Of a DNA stretch of 7,997 nt, positions 1-5,816 are shown piece by piece. Positions within the stretch are counted from its first letter, which is position 1; each line of letters starts with the position of its first letter. A model generated the notes under the pieces. It was given only the letters and a program-made list of their open reading frames with translations, did not search any database and was not told where the DNA came from. A program made the position numbers and the translations under genes. The stretch is from contig JAEZHS010000398.1 in the NCBI GenBank assembly GCA_023436825.1, forward strand, positions 1 through 7,997, written 5' to 3'. The DNA is from Pseudomonadota bacterium (GTDB lineage: Bacteria > Pseudomonadota > Alphaproteobacteria > Reyranellales > Reyranellaceae).

Positions 1-10
1 TGACCCCTCC

Positions 11-57
11 GCCCGCTACGCGGGCACCTCCCCTTCGCGGCTTCCGCGAAGGGGAGG
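11..57. repeat. Double palindromic intergenic repeat next to the czcB stop
   Basis: Two adjacent perfect hairpins can be read directly. The first is GCCCGC-TAC-GCGGGC (11-25). The second is a 14-bp stem, CCTCCCCTTCGCGG (27-40) against its exact complement at 44-57, with a 3-nt CTT loop. It starts 14 bases beyond the czcB stop codon. On the minus strand no T-run follows it, so it is not a classical intrinsic terminator, although such a stem could still stall transcription or protect the 3' end of mRNA. Its form (two GC-rich hairpins flanked by CCCCTCC and GGGGAGG) resembles the dispersed palindromic elements found between genes in many GC-rich alphaproteobacteria. That it is dispersed is inference, because only one copy is in the window. 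Confidence 0.75.
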
Positions 58-71
58 CAGCGCCGACTGGC

Positions 72-1064
72 TCAATGCTCATGCGACGCCCCCGCCTTGC
101 CGATCTCGGCCTTGATGACGAAGCTGTTCTTCGCGGCGTAGACGTCGCCTGCCAGCACGCCGAACGTCACCTCGACCCAGTCGGCGTCGCGACCGCCGAG
201 CTCGACCTCGCGCGCGTTGAACGCCTCGCCTTCGCGCACGAACACCACGGTCTTGCCTTCCAGCGTCTGCAGGGCGCTGGCCTTGACGGCGACCTCGGCC
301 GGCCTGGCCGACAGCACGACGCGGCCGACCACGAACAGCCCGGGCCGCAGCCGGCCGTCATTGTTTGACACCAGAGCGCGGGCGATGGCCGTCTGCGTGT
401 CGCTGGCCCCGATCGGCGAGACGTAGTCGATCCTGGCCTCGATCGGCGGTCCGCCGTCGTCGACGTCGATCGACACCGGATCGCCGAGACGCACGCGCGC
501 GAAGTCGCGGCGAAAGACGGCGAAGTCGATCCACATGGTCGATAGATCGGCGATCGTGAAGAGAGGCCTCGCCTCGGACGCGAACTCGCCCAGGGTCCCG
601 TCGCGGTCGATCACCGTGCCGTCGATCGGCGCCTTGAGCTCGTAGGTCGTGAGGCTCTGGTTGCTCTCGATGTTGGCCAGGACCTCGTCCTTCCTGACCT
701 TGTCGCCCAGCCGCTTGCGCATGCTGCGGATGACGCCGGGAAAGCGCGGCGTCACCTTCACCAGCGCCTCCTGGTTGGGCTGGATCATGCCATTGAGGCG
801 CAGGATGTCGCGCAGCTCGCGCGGGCCCGCGGTCAGGAGCTCGATGCCGGCCGCCGCCACCTGGGCGTCGGTGAGCTTCACGCCCTCGTCATGATGGTCG
901 CCGCCCTCCTTTTCGCCGTGGCCGTGCCCCCCCTTCCCCGCGGCGCGCTTGGCGTTTCTTGCTAACTTCGGATCGAAAACGTAGTAGGCGGCCGCGGCCA
1001 CGGCGCCGGCGCAGAACAGCGCGATCACCGCGTAGCCCAGTATCCTGATGACCGTCTTCATCAT
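72..1064 (-). CDS. czcB: CzcB/CusB-like periplasmic adaptor of an RND heavy-metal efflux system
   Basis: This 330-residue protein is a membrane fusion (HlyD-type) adaptor that would bridge an inner-membrane RND pump and the outer-membrane channel encoded just upstream. A single N-terminal membrane anchor spans about residues 5-28. A His-rich segment follows at about 45-62 (GGHGHG...DHHDEG), and the protein ends in SHEH; both are plausible metal-binding sites. The barrel and lipoyl parts run from about 83 to 170, with the lipoyl half-motifs near GVIRSMRKRLGDKV (110-123) and LKAPIDGTVIDR (143-154). A beta-barrel follows (about 176-250), then the membrane-proximal domain (about 255-318). The start ATG overlaps the czcC stop (ATGA), implying translational coupling. 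A second ATG follows at once (MM), so the true start could be one codon later. The short length and His-rich N-terminus fit a CzcB-type adaptor better than a drug-efflux adaptor. The metal (Co/Zn/Cd, Ni or Cu) cannot be told from sequence. Confidence 0.9.
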   Translation of the reverse strand: MMKTVIRILGYAVIALFCAGAVAAAAYYVFDPKLARNAKRAAGKGGHGHGEKEGGDHHDEGVKLTDAQVAAAGIELLTAGPRELRDILRLNGMIQPNQEALVKVTPRFPGVIRSMRKRLGDKVRKDEVLANIESNQSLTTYELKAPIDGTVIDRDGTLGEFASEARPLFTIADLSTMWIDFAVFRRDFARVRLGDPVSIDVDDGGPPIEARIDYVSPIGASDTQTAIARALVSNNDGRLRPGLFVVGRVVLSARPAEVAVKASALQTLEGKTVVFVREGEAFNAREVELGGRDADWVEVTFGVLAGDVYAAKNSFVIKAEIGKAGASHEH

Positions 1065-2329
1065 CGGCCTCTCGCCGCCAGGGTGATGGGGCTCGCCGTC
1101 AGCCCTTCGATGGTGGCGACTGCCGTGTGGAAGCTGGTCAACGCCTCGTGCTCCATCAGCTCGGCATCGGCCACCGTGCGGTAGGCGTCGAGTATCTCGA
1201 GCACGGTGAAGCGGCCTTGGCCGTAGCCCGCTTCGATGGTCGAGAGCGCCTGTCGGGCAGCGGGCAGAACCGTCTTGCGCAGGAGGTCGAGCTGCTGGAG
1301 CTGGCTCACCGCCGTGTCGTGCGCCTTGGCGACGACGGCGATGAGGGAGAGCCGGTTGACGGCGCGCTCGGCGTAGACTTTCTGCGAGTTCTCCTGCGCC
1401 TCGCGGATGGCACCGCGATTGCGATCCAGGACGGGAATCGGCATCGAAACGCCGAGCCGGATCGCGCTTTCGCCGTTCTCCGAATAGTATCGCCAGCCGA
1501 TGCCGGCGGTGACGTCCGGAACTGGCTTGAGACGGGCAACCAGCATCTCGCCGTCGCGCTGCGCGCGGATCGCCGTCCAGCGCATGAGCTGCGGATTGTC
1601 GTCGATGGCCTTGATCAGGCTCTCGAGCGGCGCCGGGCGGACGACGCGTCCGAGGTCGCCCGAAGTGCCGGTGAAGTCCGGCGTGTCGCGGCCCATCAAG
1701 GCCGTCAGTTCGCGCCGCGCGACGGCGAGCGCAAGGCGCGCGCGTTCGCGTTCGAGCCTTGCCAGTCCGACCGCGGCCTGCGTGCGTGACACCTCGGAAG
1801 GCGACGACCCACCAGCCTCGACACGGCGTTGCATCAAGGGCAGCAGCTTCTCGAGGGCGGCGGCCTGGCGATCCAGCAGCGCGATCCGGCGCTGCACCGA
1901 GACCGACTCGACGAAGGCAATCGTCGTCTCCGACAGAAGCTCCAGCTTTGCCGCTTCGCGTTCCCAGCGGGCGGCGTCGAAGTCGCCGAGCGCCGCCGAG
2001 ACCCTGGCATCGCGCTTGCCGCCGAGCTCGATGAGCTGGCTCAGCATCAGGGTCGTCTCCGCACCACCGACGTTGCTGCTCGCCCCGGGCGCGAAGTTGT
2101 CGACCTCGAAGCCGACGGTCGGGTTCGGCAGCGCATTGGCCTGCTGGCGACGGCCATCGGCCATGCCGATGTTGCGGTCGGCGACGGCAATGCGCGGGTT
2201 GGCATTGACGGCCGCGTGCAAGGCTTTTGGCAGCGTCAGCACGCCGTTCGCCTGCCCCTGCGACAGGGCCGGCCCTGTTGGCGCCAACGCAATGGCGGCA
2301 CAGAGCGCACCCAAGGTGCGGACTTTCAT
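1061..2329 (-). CDS. czcC: CzcC-like outer-membrane efflux protein (TolC family)
   Basis: This is the outer-membrane channel subunit of the tripartite metal efflux complex. I place the start at the second possible ATG (2329). It gives a clean signal peptide (MKVRTLGALCAAIALAPTGP, cleavage near ALSQ) and 422 residues, with AGG 3 nt upstream. The ATG at 2353 would put eight mostly polar residues before the signal peptide and has no Shine-Dalgarno sequence. Two outer-membrane efflux repeats follow. The first begins at LTLPKALHAAVNANPRI and has the NALPNPTVGFEVDNF motif. The second begins near LESLIKAIDDNPQL and contains GIGWRYYSENGESAIRLGVS followed by MPIPVLDRNRGAIREAQ, a stretch typical of CzcC. 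Long heptad-like helical regions lie between them, as in TolC proteins. The gene overlaps czcB by 4 nt and follows the CHFC protein gene by 77 nt, so the three probably form one operon. Confidence 0.9.
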   Translation of the reverse strand: MKVRTLGALCAAIALAPTGPALSQGQANGVLTLPKALHAAVNANPRIAVADRNIGMADGRRQQANALPNPTVGFEVDNFAPGASSNVGGAETTLMLSQLIELGGKRDARVSAALGDFDAARWEREAAKLELLSETTIAFVESVSVQRRIALLDRQAAALEKLLPLMQRRVEAGGSSPSEVSRTQAAVGLARLERERARLALAVARRELTALMGRDTPDFTGTSGDLGRVVRPAPLESLIKAIDDNPQLMRWTAIRAQRDGEMLVARLKPVPDVTAGIGWRYYSENGESAIRLGVSMPIPVLDRNRGAIREAQENSQKVYAERAVNRLSLIAVVAKAHDTAVSQLQQLDLLRKTVLPAARQALSTIEAGYGQGRFTVLEILDAYRTVADAELMEHEALTSFHTAVATIEGLTASPITLAARGR

Positions 2330-2406
2330 GACCTGATCCCGATCTACAGCCATAGACGCGCCGATCGGTCCGACGGCCGAAGCGGCGAACGAAAACGCGG
2401 CTTAGA

Positions 2407-2763
2407 TCAGGCTTTGGGGGGTGGCGCGGTCGCCGGGCGTTCGAAGGCGATCAACTGACGCGAGCGAAGGTGCGGCAAGGGCGCGCTTTCCGCATCGACG
2501 GCTGGCGCGGCAAATTTCGCAAAGGCCGTGACAGAGCAGAAATGGCAAGATTCCGAGGCGATCTGATCAGTCCCCTGGTCGTCATCCTGCGAGACCGAGA
2601 CCACGGCGCATTCTGCCGGCGACGACGCAAGGCTTGCGTCCACATGCAGGATGCTTGCCATGGCGACCGCCAGCACACAGATGAACTGAACCAGACTCTT
2701 GCCGCGCAGGAATTGCCCGAAACGCAATCGCACAACCTTACTAAAGCGAACGTCGCCGTTCAT
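2407..2763 (-). CDS. Small exported protein with CHFC motif heading the czc operon
   Basis: The 118-residue product is not assigned to a named family. From the ATG at 2763 it has a basic N-terminus (RFSKVVRLRFGQFLRGK), a hydrophobic segment at about 24-40 (VQFICVLAVAMASILHV), and a possible signal peptidase site after ASLA, so it is probably exported or membrane-anchored. The remaining part has C52 and a C-x2-C motif, CHFC, at 73-76, then a low-complexity Pro/Ala-rich tail ending PPPKA. Short proteins with a signal peptide and a CxxC or His/Cys motif are often found ahead of czc genes in alphaproteobacteria (recalled, not searched), so a periplasmic metal-binding or metal-sensing role is plausible but inferred. 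An upstream ATG at 2901 would add 46 polar residues and read through the putative promoter and into the upstream gene; I reject it because it would bury the signal peptide. Confidence 0.6.
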   Translation of the reverse strand: MNGDVRFSKVVRLRFGQFLRGKSLVQFICVLAVAMASILHVDASLASSPAECAVVSVSQDDDQGTDQIASESCHFCSVTAFAKFAAPAVDAESAPLPHLRSRQLIAFERPATAPPPKA

Positions 2764-2782
2764 GCCGTGTCCGAGGGACGTT

Positions 2783-2812
2783 ACACTATCATGCTGAACG
2801 CATTCGCGACAA
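2783..2812 (-). promoter_or_regulatory. Candidate promoter of the CHFC-czcCB operon with spacer palindrome
   Basis: On the minus strand TTGTCG (2812-2807) and TAGTGT (2788-2783) are separated by 18 bases, and the second is preceded by TGA, an extended -10-like arrangement. The spacer contains an inverted repeat, ATGC-N5-GCAT (2791-2803), centred almost exactly between the two boxes. A dyad in that place is where MerR-type activators, or a simple repressor, would bind. The start codon at 2763 would follow a short leader. This is a pattern match in a 67-nt gap between two genes, not a demonstrated promoter. Confidence 0.3.
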
Positions 2813-2830
2813 TTTGACCGCTCGCGGCGT

Positions 2831-3066
2831 CTAGAGAGGTGATCGCTCGAAGGTTCCGCCGAACGGGTTTGCCGCCCAGCATCCGAGCTGCCAGGTCCCA
2901 TTGCATTCGACGCCGCTGCTGTTGCGCATGCCCAACGGACCGTAGTCCCACCCCCGTGTCGTCAATGAACCGACGAATCGTACACCTTCCATGGTCTCGC
3001 CGGCCATCGGAATGGCTGAGCCGCAACCGGCGAGGAGAAGCCCCCCGCGAGCAACAATGGTTTCAA
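2831..3066 (-). pseudogene. Small lipoprotein gene broken by a one-base slip in a G-run
   Basis: A strong Shine-Dalgarno GGAGG (3078-3074) lies 7 nt before a TTG start (3066). That frame begins MKPLLLAGG and then, after a run of six G (plus-strand C-run 3041-3046), leaves the lipoprotein reading and stops at 2962 after 34 codons. If one G is added, or the ribosome slips back one base, the reading becomes MKPLLLAGGLLLAGCGSA. That is a textbook lipoprotein signal with lipobox LAGC (Cys15), and the frame then continues to a TAG at 2831, giving 78 residues. The mature part includes GVRFVGSL, GPLGMRNSSGVECNGTW and two further Cys; its family is not known to me. The last 18 or so residues look less protein-like, so a second lesion is possible. 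The explanation may be a genuine pseudogene, a sequencing error in the homopolymer, phase variation, or frameshifting: GGGGGGC is in phase as a slippery heptamer. Confidence 0.6.
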
Positions 3067-3095
3067 TGCCGAACCTCCGTGACCGGAACGTCGAG

Positions 3096-3112
3096 AATGA
3101 CAAAACGTCATT
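3096..3112. promoter_or_regulatory. Perfect palindrome AATGAC-N5-GTCATT, possible operator
   Basis: The sequence reads AATGAC, AAAAC, GTCATT: a perfect 6-bp dyad with a 5-base spacer. It ends 30 bases upstream of the TTG start of the lipoprotein gene on the minus strand, just before its Shine-Dalgarno sequence. Its size and symmetry fit a dimeric regulator site. No matching promoter boxes are clear, so the role is inference and the match could be chance. Confidence 0.35.
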
Positions 3113-3247
3113 ACGTCCGCCGAAGGCGTTGATGTCGCTGCTGCTCGACGAGGCTCGCACGTCGCGCATCACGATCGAAGGCAGGATCCGTGCGCTCGGC
3201 TTTGTACCGGTCAGCGGCGCTGCTGGCAGTGCTGTCACTTTCCCGGT

Positions 3248-3275
3248 TTTTTGGCGCCTTATGGTCCGCCAAAAA
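3248..3275. repeat. Inverted repeat TTTTTGGCG / CGCCAAAAA
   Basis: A 9-bp perfect inverted repeat, TTTTTGGCG (3248-3256) and CGCCAAAAA (3267-3275), has a 10-base loop. The T-run is on the 5' side and the A-run on the 3' side on both strands, so the T-run of a classical terminator is taken up in the stem. It may still act as a weak bidirectional terminator, or be a protein-binding site or the remnant of an element end. Confidence 0.45.
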
Positions 3276-3310
3276 CAAATAAAATTACTCTAGTCAGATG
3301 AACATGACTA
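3271..3310 (-). terminator. Weak terminator-like hairpin after the amidohydrolase gene
   Basis: Reading the minus strand past the stop at 3323, TAGTCA-N8-TGACTA (3310-3291) forms a 6-bp stem. It is followed by a T-rich stretch with runs of four, three and five T (3286-3271). The layout matches an intrinsic terminator for the minus-strand gene, but the stem is short and AT-rich, so it would be weak. A 10-bp perfect palindrome, CATGATCATG (3318-3327), also overlaps the stop codon. Confidence 0.35.
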
Positions 3311-3322
3311 TGGTATACATGA

Positions 3323-4084
3323 TCATGCCTTGGCCACAGCAGCGCCGATCGCGGGCGCCAGCCGGCGGCCCCAGGCACGTGCCGCAGCGCGCGTGGCGAT
3401 CAGGTCCTGGCGCACTTCCAGCGAGCAGTGCGGCAGATTGCGGGTCCGCGCATGGGCGTTGAGCGTGTATTCGTAGGAGGCGCGCGCCGAATAGGGCTCA
3501 TTGTCACCGACCACCAGCTCGGGGTCGCAGCGCAATTCTGCCAGCAGCGGCTCGGGCAGGCGGGCATCGTCGTTCCACAGAACGCCGACCTGCCAGGGGC
3601 GCTTGAAGCCGTTCATCTGCGGCGTGAAGGAATGCATCACCAGCGGCGCCACCTTGGCTCCGTTCGCGGTCATGCGGTCGAGATGGCGGTCGACCTCGCG
3701 GTGATAGGGCCAGAAGCAGGCTTCGGCACGCGCGTCGACCTGCTCTTTCGTCAGCCCCTTGTTGGCCGGCACCAGCGTGCCGTCGCTGACTTCCGGCGTC
3801 GATCCCTCGCCGCCCGGCCAGCGGTTGCAGTCGATCACCAGGCGCGAATAGCCCGAGGCGACCAATGGCGCGTCCAGCGCCTCGGCCAGGGCCAGCGCGG
3901 CGTCGAGCCCACCGATGTCCCAGCCGATATGGCGCGACAGTTCCGCCTCGGAGATGCCGAGATTGCCCAGCGCCGCAGGGACTGCCTTGCTGGCGTGGTC
4001 GCACAGCAGAAGCAATGGCGCCCTGCCCTGCTCGTTGTGGACGGAAAACGGCGGCGGATCGCCGGGAACGAGCAGTTGTTGCAT
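3323..4084 (-). CDS. N-formylglutamate amidohydrolase family protein
   Basis: The 253-residue product belongs to the N-formylglutamate amidohydrolase (FGase/HutG-like) family, which hydrolyses N-formyl-L-glutamate to formate and glutamate in some histidine degradation routes. The conserved landmarks are CDHAS (28-32), HIGWDIG (52-58), RLVIDCNR (81-88), HSFTP (151-155) and LEVRQDL (222-228). There is no signal peptide, so it is cytoplasmic. I choose the ATG at 4084 because AGGGG lies 4 nt upstream and the family begins close to here; the ATG at 4177 would add 31 residues lying inside the divergent gene. No other histidine-utilisation gene is in the window, so the true substrate may be another N-formyl or N-acyl amino acid, as with many stand-alone paralogues. 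It is transcribed away from the otn-type operon. Confidence 0.85.
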   Translation of the reverse strand: MQQLLVPGDPPPFSVHNEQGRAPLLLLCDHASKAVPAALGNLGISEAELSRHIGWDIGGLDAALALAEALDAPLVASGYSRLVIDCNRWPGGEGSTPEVSDGTLVPANKGLTKEQVDARAEACFWPYHREVDRHLDRMTANGAKVAPLVMHSFTPQMNGFKRPWQVGVLWNDDARLPEPLLAELRCDPELVVGDNEPYSARASYEYTLNAHARTRNLPHCSLEVRQDLIATRAAARAWGRRLAPAIGAAVAKA

Positions 4085-4113
4085 CGCGCCCCTATAGTGC
4101 GAAGATCGCGCAA
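4085..4113. promoter_or_regulatory. 29-base divergent start region shared by two genes
   Basis: The start codons of the amidohydrolase gene (4084, minus) and the glycerate kinase gene (4114, plus) are only 29 bases apart. At its centre is CTATAG (4092-4097), self-complementary and -10-like in both directions. On the minus strand TTTCAT (about 4114-4119) lies 17 bases from TATAGG, giving a weak promoter with almost no leader. The minus gene has a good Shine-Dalgarno AGGGG (4093-4089), while the plus gene has only a weak GAAGA. Any promoter boxes must overlap the opposite coding sequence. The boxes are weak matches. Confidence 0.3.
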
Positions 4114-5391
4114 ATGAAAGATGCCGAAGCCCGTGCGCTGTTGCGCGACCTGTTCGATGCAGCGCTTGCCGCCGCACGCCCCGCGACCTGCCTTGCCCCC
4201 TACATCGAGAAGCTGCAGCCGCCGAAGGGCCGCATCATCGTCATCGGCGCCGGCAAGGCGAGCGCCGCCATGGCCAAGGCGGTCGAGGACCTGTGGCCGC
4301 ATCCGCTCGAAGGCCTGGTGGTGACGCGCTACGGCTACGGCGAGGACTGTCGCAGGATCGAGATCGTCGAAGCCGCCCATCCCGTGCCCGACGAGAAGGG
4401 TCGCGCCGCGGCTGGCCGCATCCTCGAAAGGGTCAGGGGCCACTCGCCCGACGATCTTGTGCTCTGCCTGATCTCGGGTGGCGCCTCGGCTCTGCTGGCG
4501 CTGCCCGCGCCCGGCCTGACGCTCGGCGACAAGCAGGAGGTCAATCGCGCGCTCCTGAAGTCGGGCGCCAACATCGTCGAGATGAACACGGTGCGAAAGC
4601 ATCTCTCGGCCATCAAGGGTGGCCGGCTCGCCATTGCCGCCCAGCCGGCGCGCGTGCTGAGCTGGCTGATCTCCGACGTGCCCAACGACGATCCCGGCGT
4701 GATCGGCTCGGGGCCGACCGTGCCCGACCGCACGACCTTCGCCGATGCGCTGGCCGTGCTCGCCAAGTACCGCATCGATGCGCCAGCGGCCGTGCGCGCC
4801 CATCTCGAGAAGGGCGCGGCGGGCGGCGTAGAGGAGACGCCCAAGCCCGGCGATCCACGTCTGGCGCGCGTCGAGACGATCGTCGTCGCGACGCCCCAGC
4901 GCTCGCTCGAGGCGGCCGCTGCCGTCGCGCGCCTGCGCGGCGTCGAGGTCGTGATGCTGGGCGATAATCTCGAAGGCGAGGCGCGCGAGCTGGGCGCTCG
5001 GCACGCACGGCAGGCGATCGAGCAGGCCAAGCGGGCCAGCAAGCCCACCGTGATCTTGTCCGGCGGCGAGACGACGGTGACGGTGCGCGGCAAGGGCCGC
5101 GGCGGGCGCAATGTCGAGTATCTTCTAGGCAAGGCCATCGAAGCCAACGGCGCCCCGGGAATCTGGGGGCTGGCCGCCGACACCGACGGCGTCGACGGCG
5201 CCGAGGACATCGCGGGCGGCATCTTCGGCCCCGATTCGCTCGCACGCGCCCGCGCCATGGGACGTGACCCCAAGACGATGCTGGACGACAATGACGGGCA
5301 CAGCTTCTTCGAGATGCTGGGTGACAGCATTGTCACAGGTCCGACCAAGACCAACGTCAACGATTTCAGGGCAACATTGATCGCGCCATGA
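4114..5391 (+). CDS. gckA: Glycerate 2-kinase, MOFRL family
   Basis: This 425-residue cytoplasmic kinase phosphorylates D-glycerate, giving 2-phosphoglycerate in characterised members, and feeds it into lower glycolysis; the family is also called TtuD or hydroxypyruvate reductase in older annotation. The N-terminal DUF4147 domain has GAGKAS (45-50) with the conserved Lys48, EAAHPVPDE (86-94), SGGASAL (121-127), RKHLSAIKGG (161-170) and SDVPNDDPGVIGSGPT (187-202). The C-terminal MOFRL domain has LSGGET (315-320), RGGRNVEY (329-336) and ADTDGVDG (355-362), ending near DFRATLI. All expected motifs are intact and the length is usual. The start ATG (4114) is preferred over upstream in-frame codons, because the extra residues would be Arg/Pro-rich and would lie within the divergent gene. 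The stop overlaps the next start (ATGA). The context suggests a role in breakdown of glycerate or four-carbon sugar acids. Confidence 0.93.
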   Translation: MKDAEARALLRDLFDAALAAARPATCLAPYIEKLQPPKGRIIVIGAGKASAAMAKAVEDLWPHPLEGLVVTRYGYGEDCRRIEIVEAAHPVPDEKGRAAAGRILERVRGHSPDDLVLCLISGGASALLALPAPGLTLGDKQEVNRALLKSGANIVEMNTVRKHLSAIKGGRLAIAAQPARVLSWLISDVPNDDPGVIGSGPTVPDRTTFADALAVLAKYRIDAPAAVRAHLEKGAAGGVEETPKPGDPRLARVETIVVATPQRSLEAAAAVARLRGVEVVMLGDNLEGEARELGARHARQAIEQAKRASKPTVILSGGETTVTVRGKGRGGRNVEYLLGKAIEANGAPGIWGLAADTDGVDGAEDIAGGIFGPDSLARARAMGRDPKTMLDDNDGHSFFEMLGDSIVTGPTKTNVNDFRATLIAP

Positions 5392-5807
5392 CCACCTACC
5401 CCGGATCCTGCCACTGCGGCGCCGTGAAGATCGCCTACACGACGGACAAGGCGCCCGAGACGATGCGCGTCGGCCGCTGCGCCTGCTCCTTCTGCCGCCG
5501 GCACGGCGCGCGCACGTCGGGCGATCCCCTGGGCTCGGTCGAGTTCCGCGCCGAGCCCGGCAGCCTCAGCCGCTATCGCTTCGGCCTCGGCATCACCGAC
5601 TATCTGCTGTGCGCCAGGTGCGGCACCTATGTCGGCGCCATCATGCCTGATGAAAACGGCCCGATCGGCATCGTCAACGTCAACGCGCTCGACATCCGCG
5701 ATACTTTCGATCCCGCTCCGCCCCTGCACGTCTATGACGGCGAGGACGAGGCGCGCCGGCGCGCCCGGCGGCGAAAGTTCTGGATGAAGACAACGGTCAT
5801 CGCCTAG
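5388..5807 (+). CDS. GFA-family (DUF636) zinc-binding protein
   Basis: This 139-residue protein belongs to the glutathione-dependent formaldehyde-activating enzyme (GFA/Mss4-like) fold. All seven zinc-ligand cysteines of the family are present: CHC (8-10), CACSFC (31-36) and CARC (75-78). Only a few members have a proven activity (S-hydroxymethylglutathione formation), and many GFA-like proteins have unknown function, so no reaction is assigned here. The C-terminus is Arg-rich (EARRRARRRKFW, 121-132). Its start overlaps the glycerate kinase stop by 4 nt, and otnK follows after 9 nt, so it is cotranscribed with sugar-acid genes. It could act on an aldehyde or glutathione adduct made in that pathway, or be a passenger. 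There is no signal peptide. Confidence 0.88.
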   Translation: MTTYPGSCHCGAVKIAYTTDKAPETMRVGRCACSFCRRHGARTSGDPLGSVEFRAEPGSLSRYRFGLGITDYLLCARCGTYVGAIMPDENGPIGIVNVNALDIRDTFDPAPPLHVYDGEDEARRRARRRKFWMKTTVIA

Positions 5808-5816
5808 GGTCCCGTC

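Larger units (their letters stand above)
3067..3322. other. Intergenic region without a convincing gene, with several palindromes
   Basis: This 256-base gap lies between the lipoprotein remnant and the end of the amidohydrolase gene; both neighbours are on the minus strand. Open frames crossing it on either strand have no recognisable domain, no consistent start signal and low-complexity stretches (a serine run on the minus strand), so I treat them as chance. It contains the palindrome at 3096-3112, the inverted repeat at 3248-3275 and the AT-rich hairpin at 3271-3310, listed separately. The part from about 3271 to 3325 is markedly AT-rich compared with the rest of the window. No tRNA or IS end was recognised. 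Confidence 0.6.

Noticed and set aside
27..57. The 14-bp hairpin as an intrinsic terminator of the efflux operon
   Set aside because: No T-run follows the stem on the minus strand, and it is paired with a second hairpin, so a palindromic repeat fits better.
1500..2458. Long plus-strand open frames opposite czcC and the CHFC gene
   Set aside because: They are antisense shadows of recognised coding sequence with Arg/Ser/Ala-rich, domain-free products.
3067..3238. Minus-strand extension of the lipoprotein frame to an ATG at 3238
   Set aside because: The added residues are low-complexity and would bury the lipobox; the TTG at 3066 has a strong Shine-Dalgarno sequence and yields a proper signal peptide once the G-run is corrected.
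2991..3293. Plus-strand open frame of 100 residues, including a shorter start at 3132 with AAGG upstream
   Set aside because: No domain or homology is recognised, half of it is antisense to the lipoprotein gene, and it contains no signal or conserved-looking motif. It is too weak to call a gene.
3835..5004. A 389-residue minus-strand frame with a tail overlapping the amidohydrolase gene
   Set aside because: It is antisense to the glycerate kinase gene and then out of frame with the amidohydrolase; it is a shadow.
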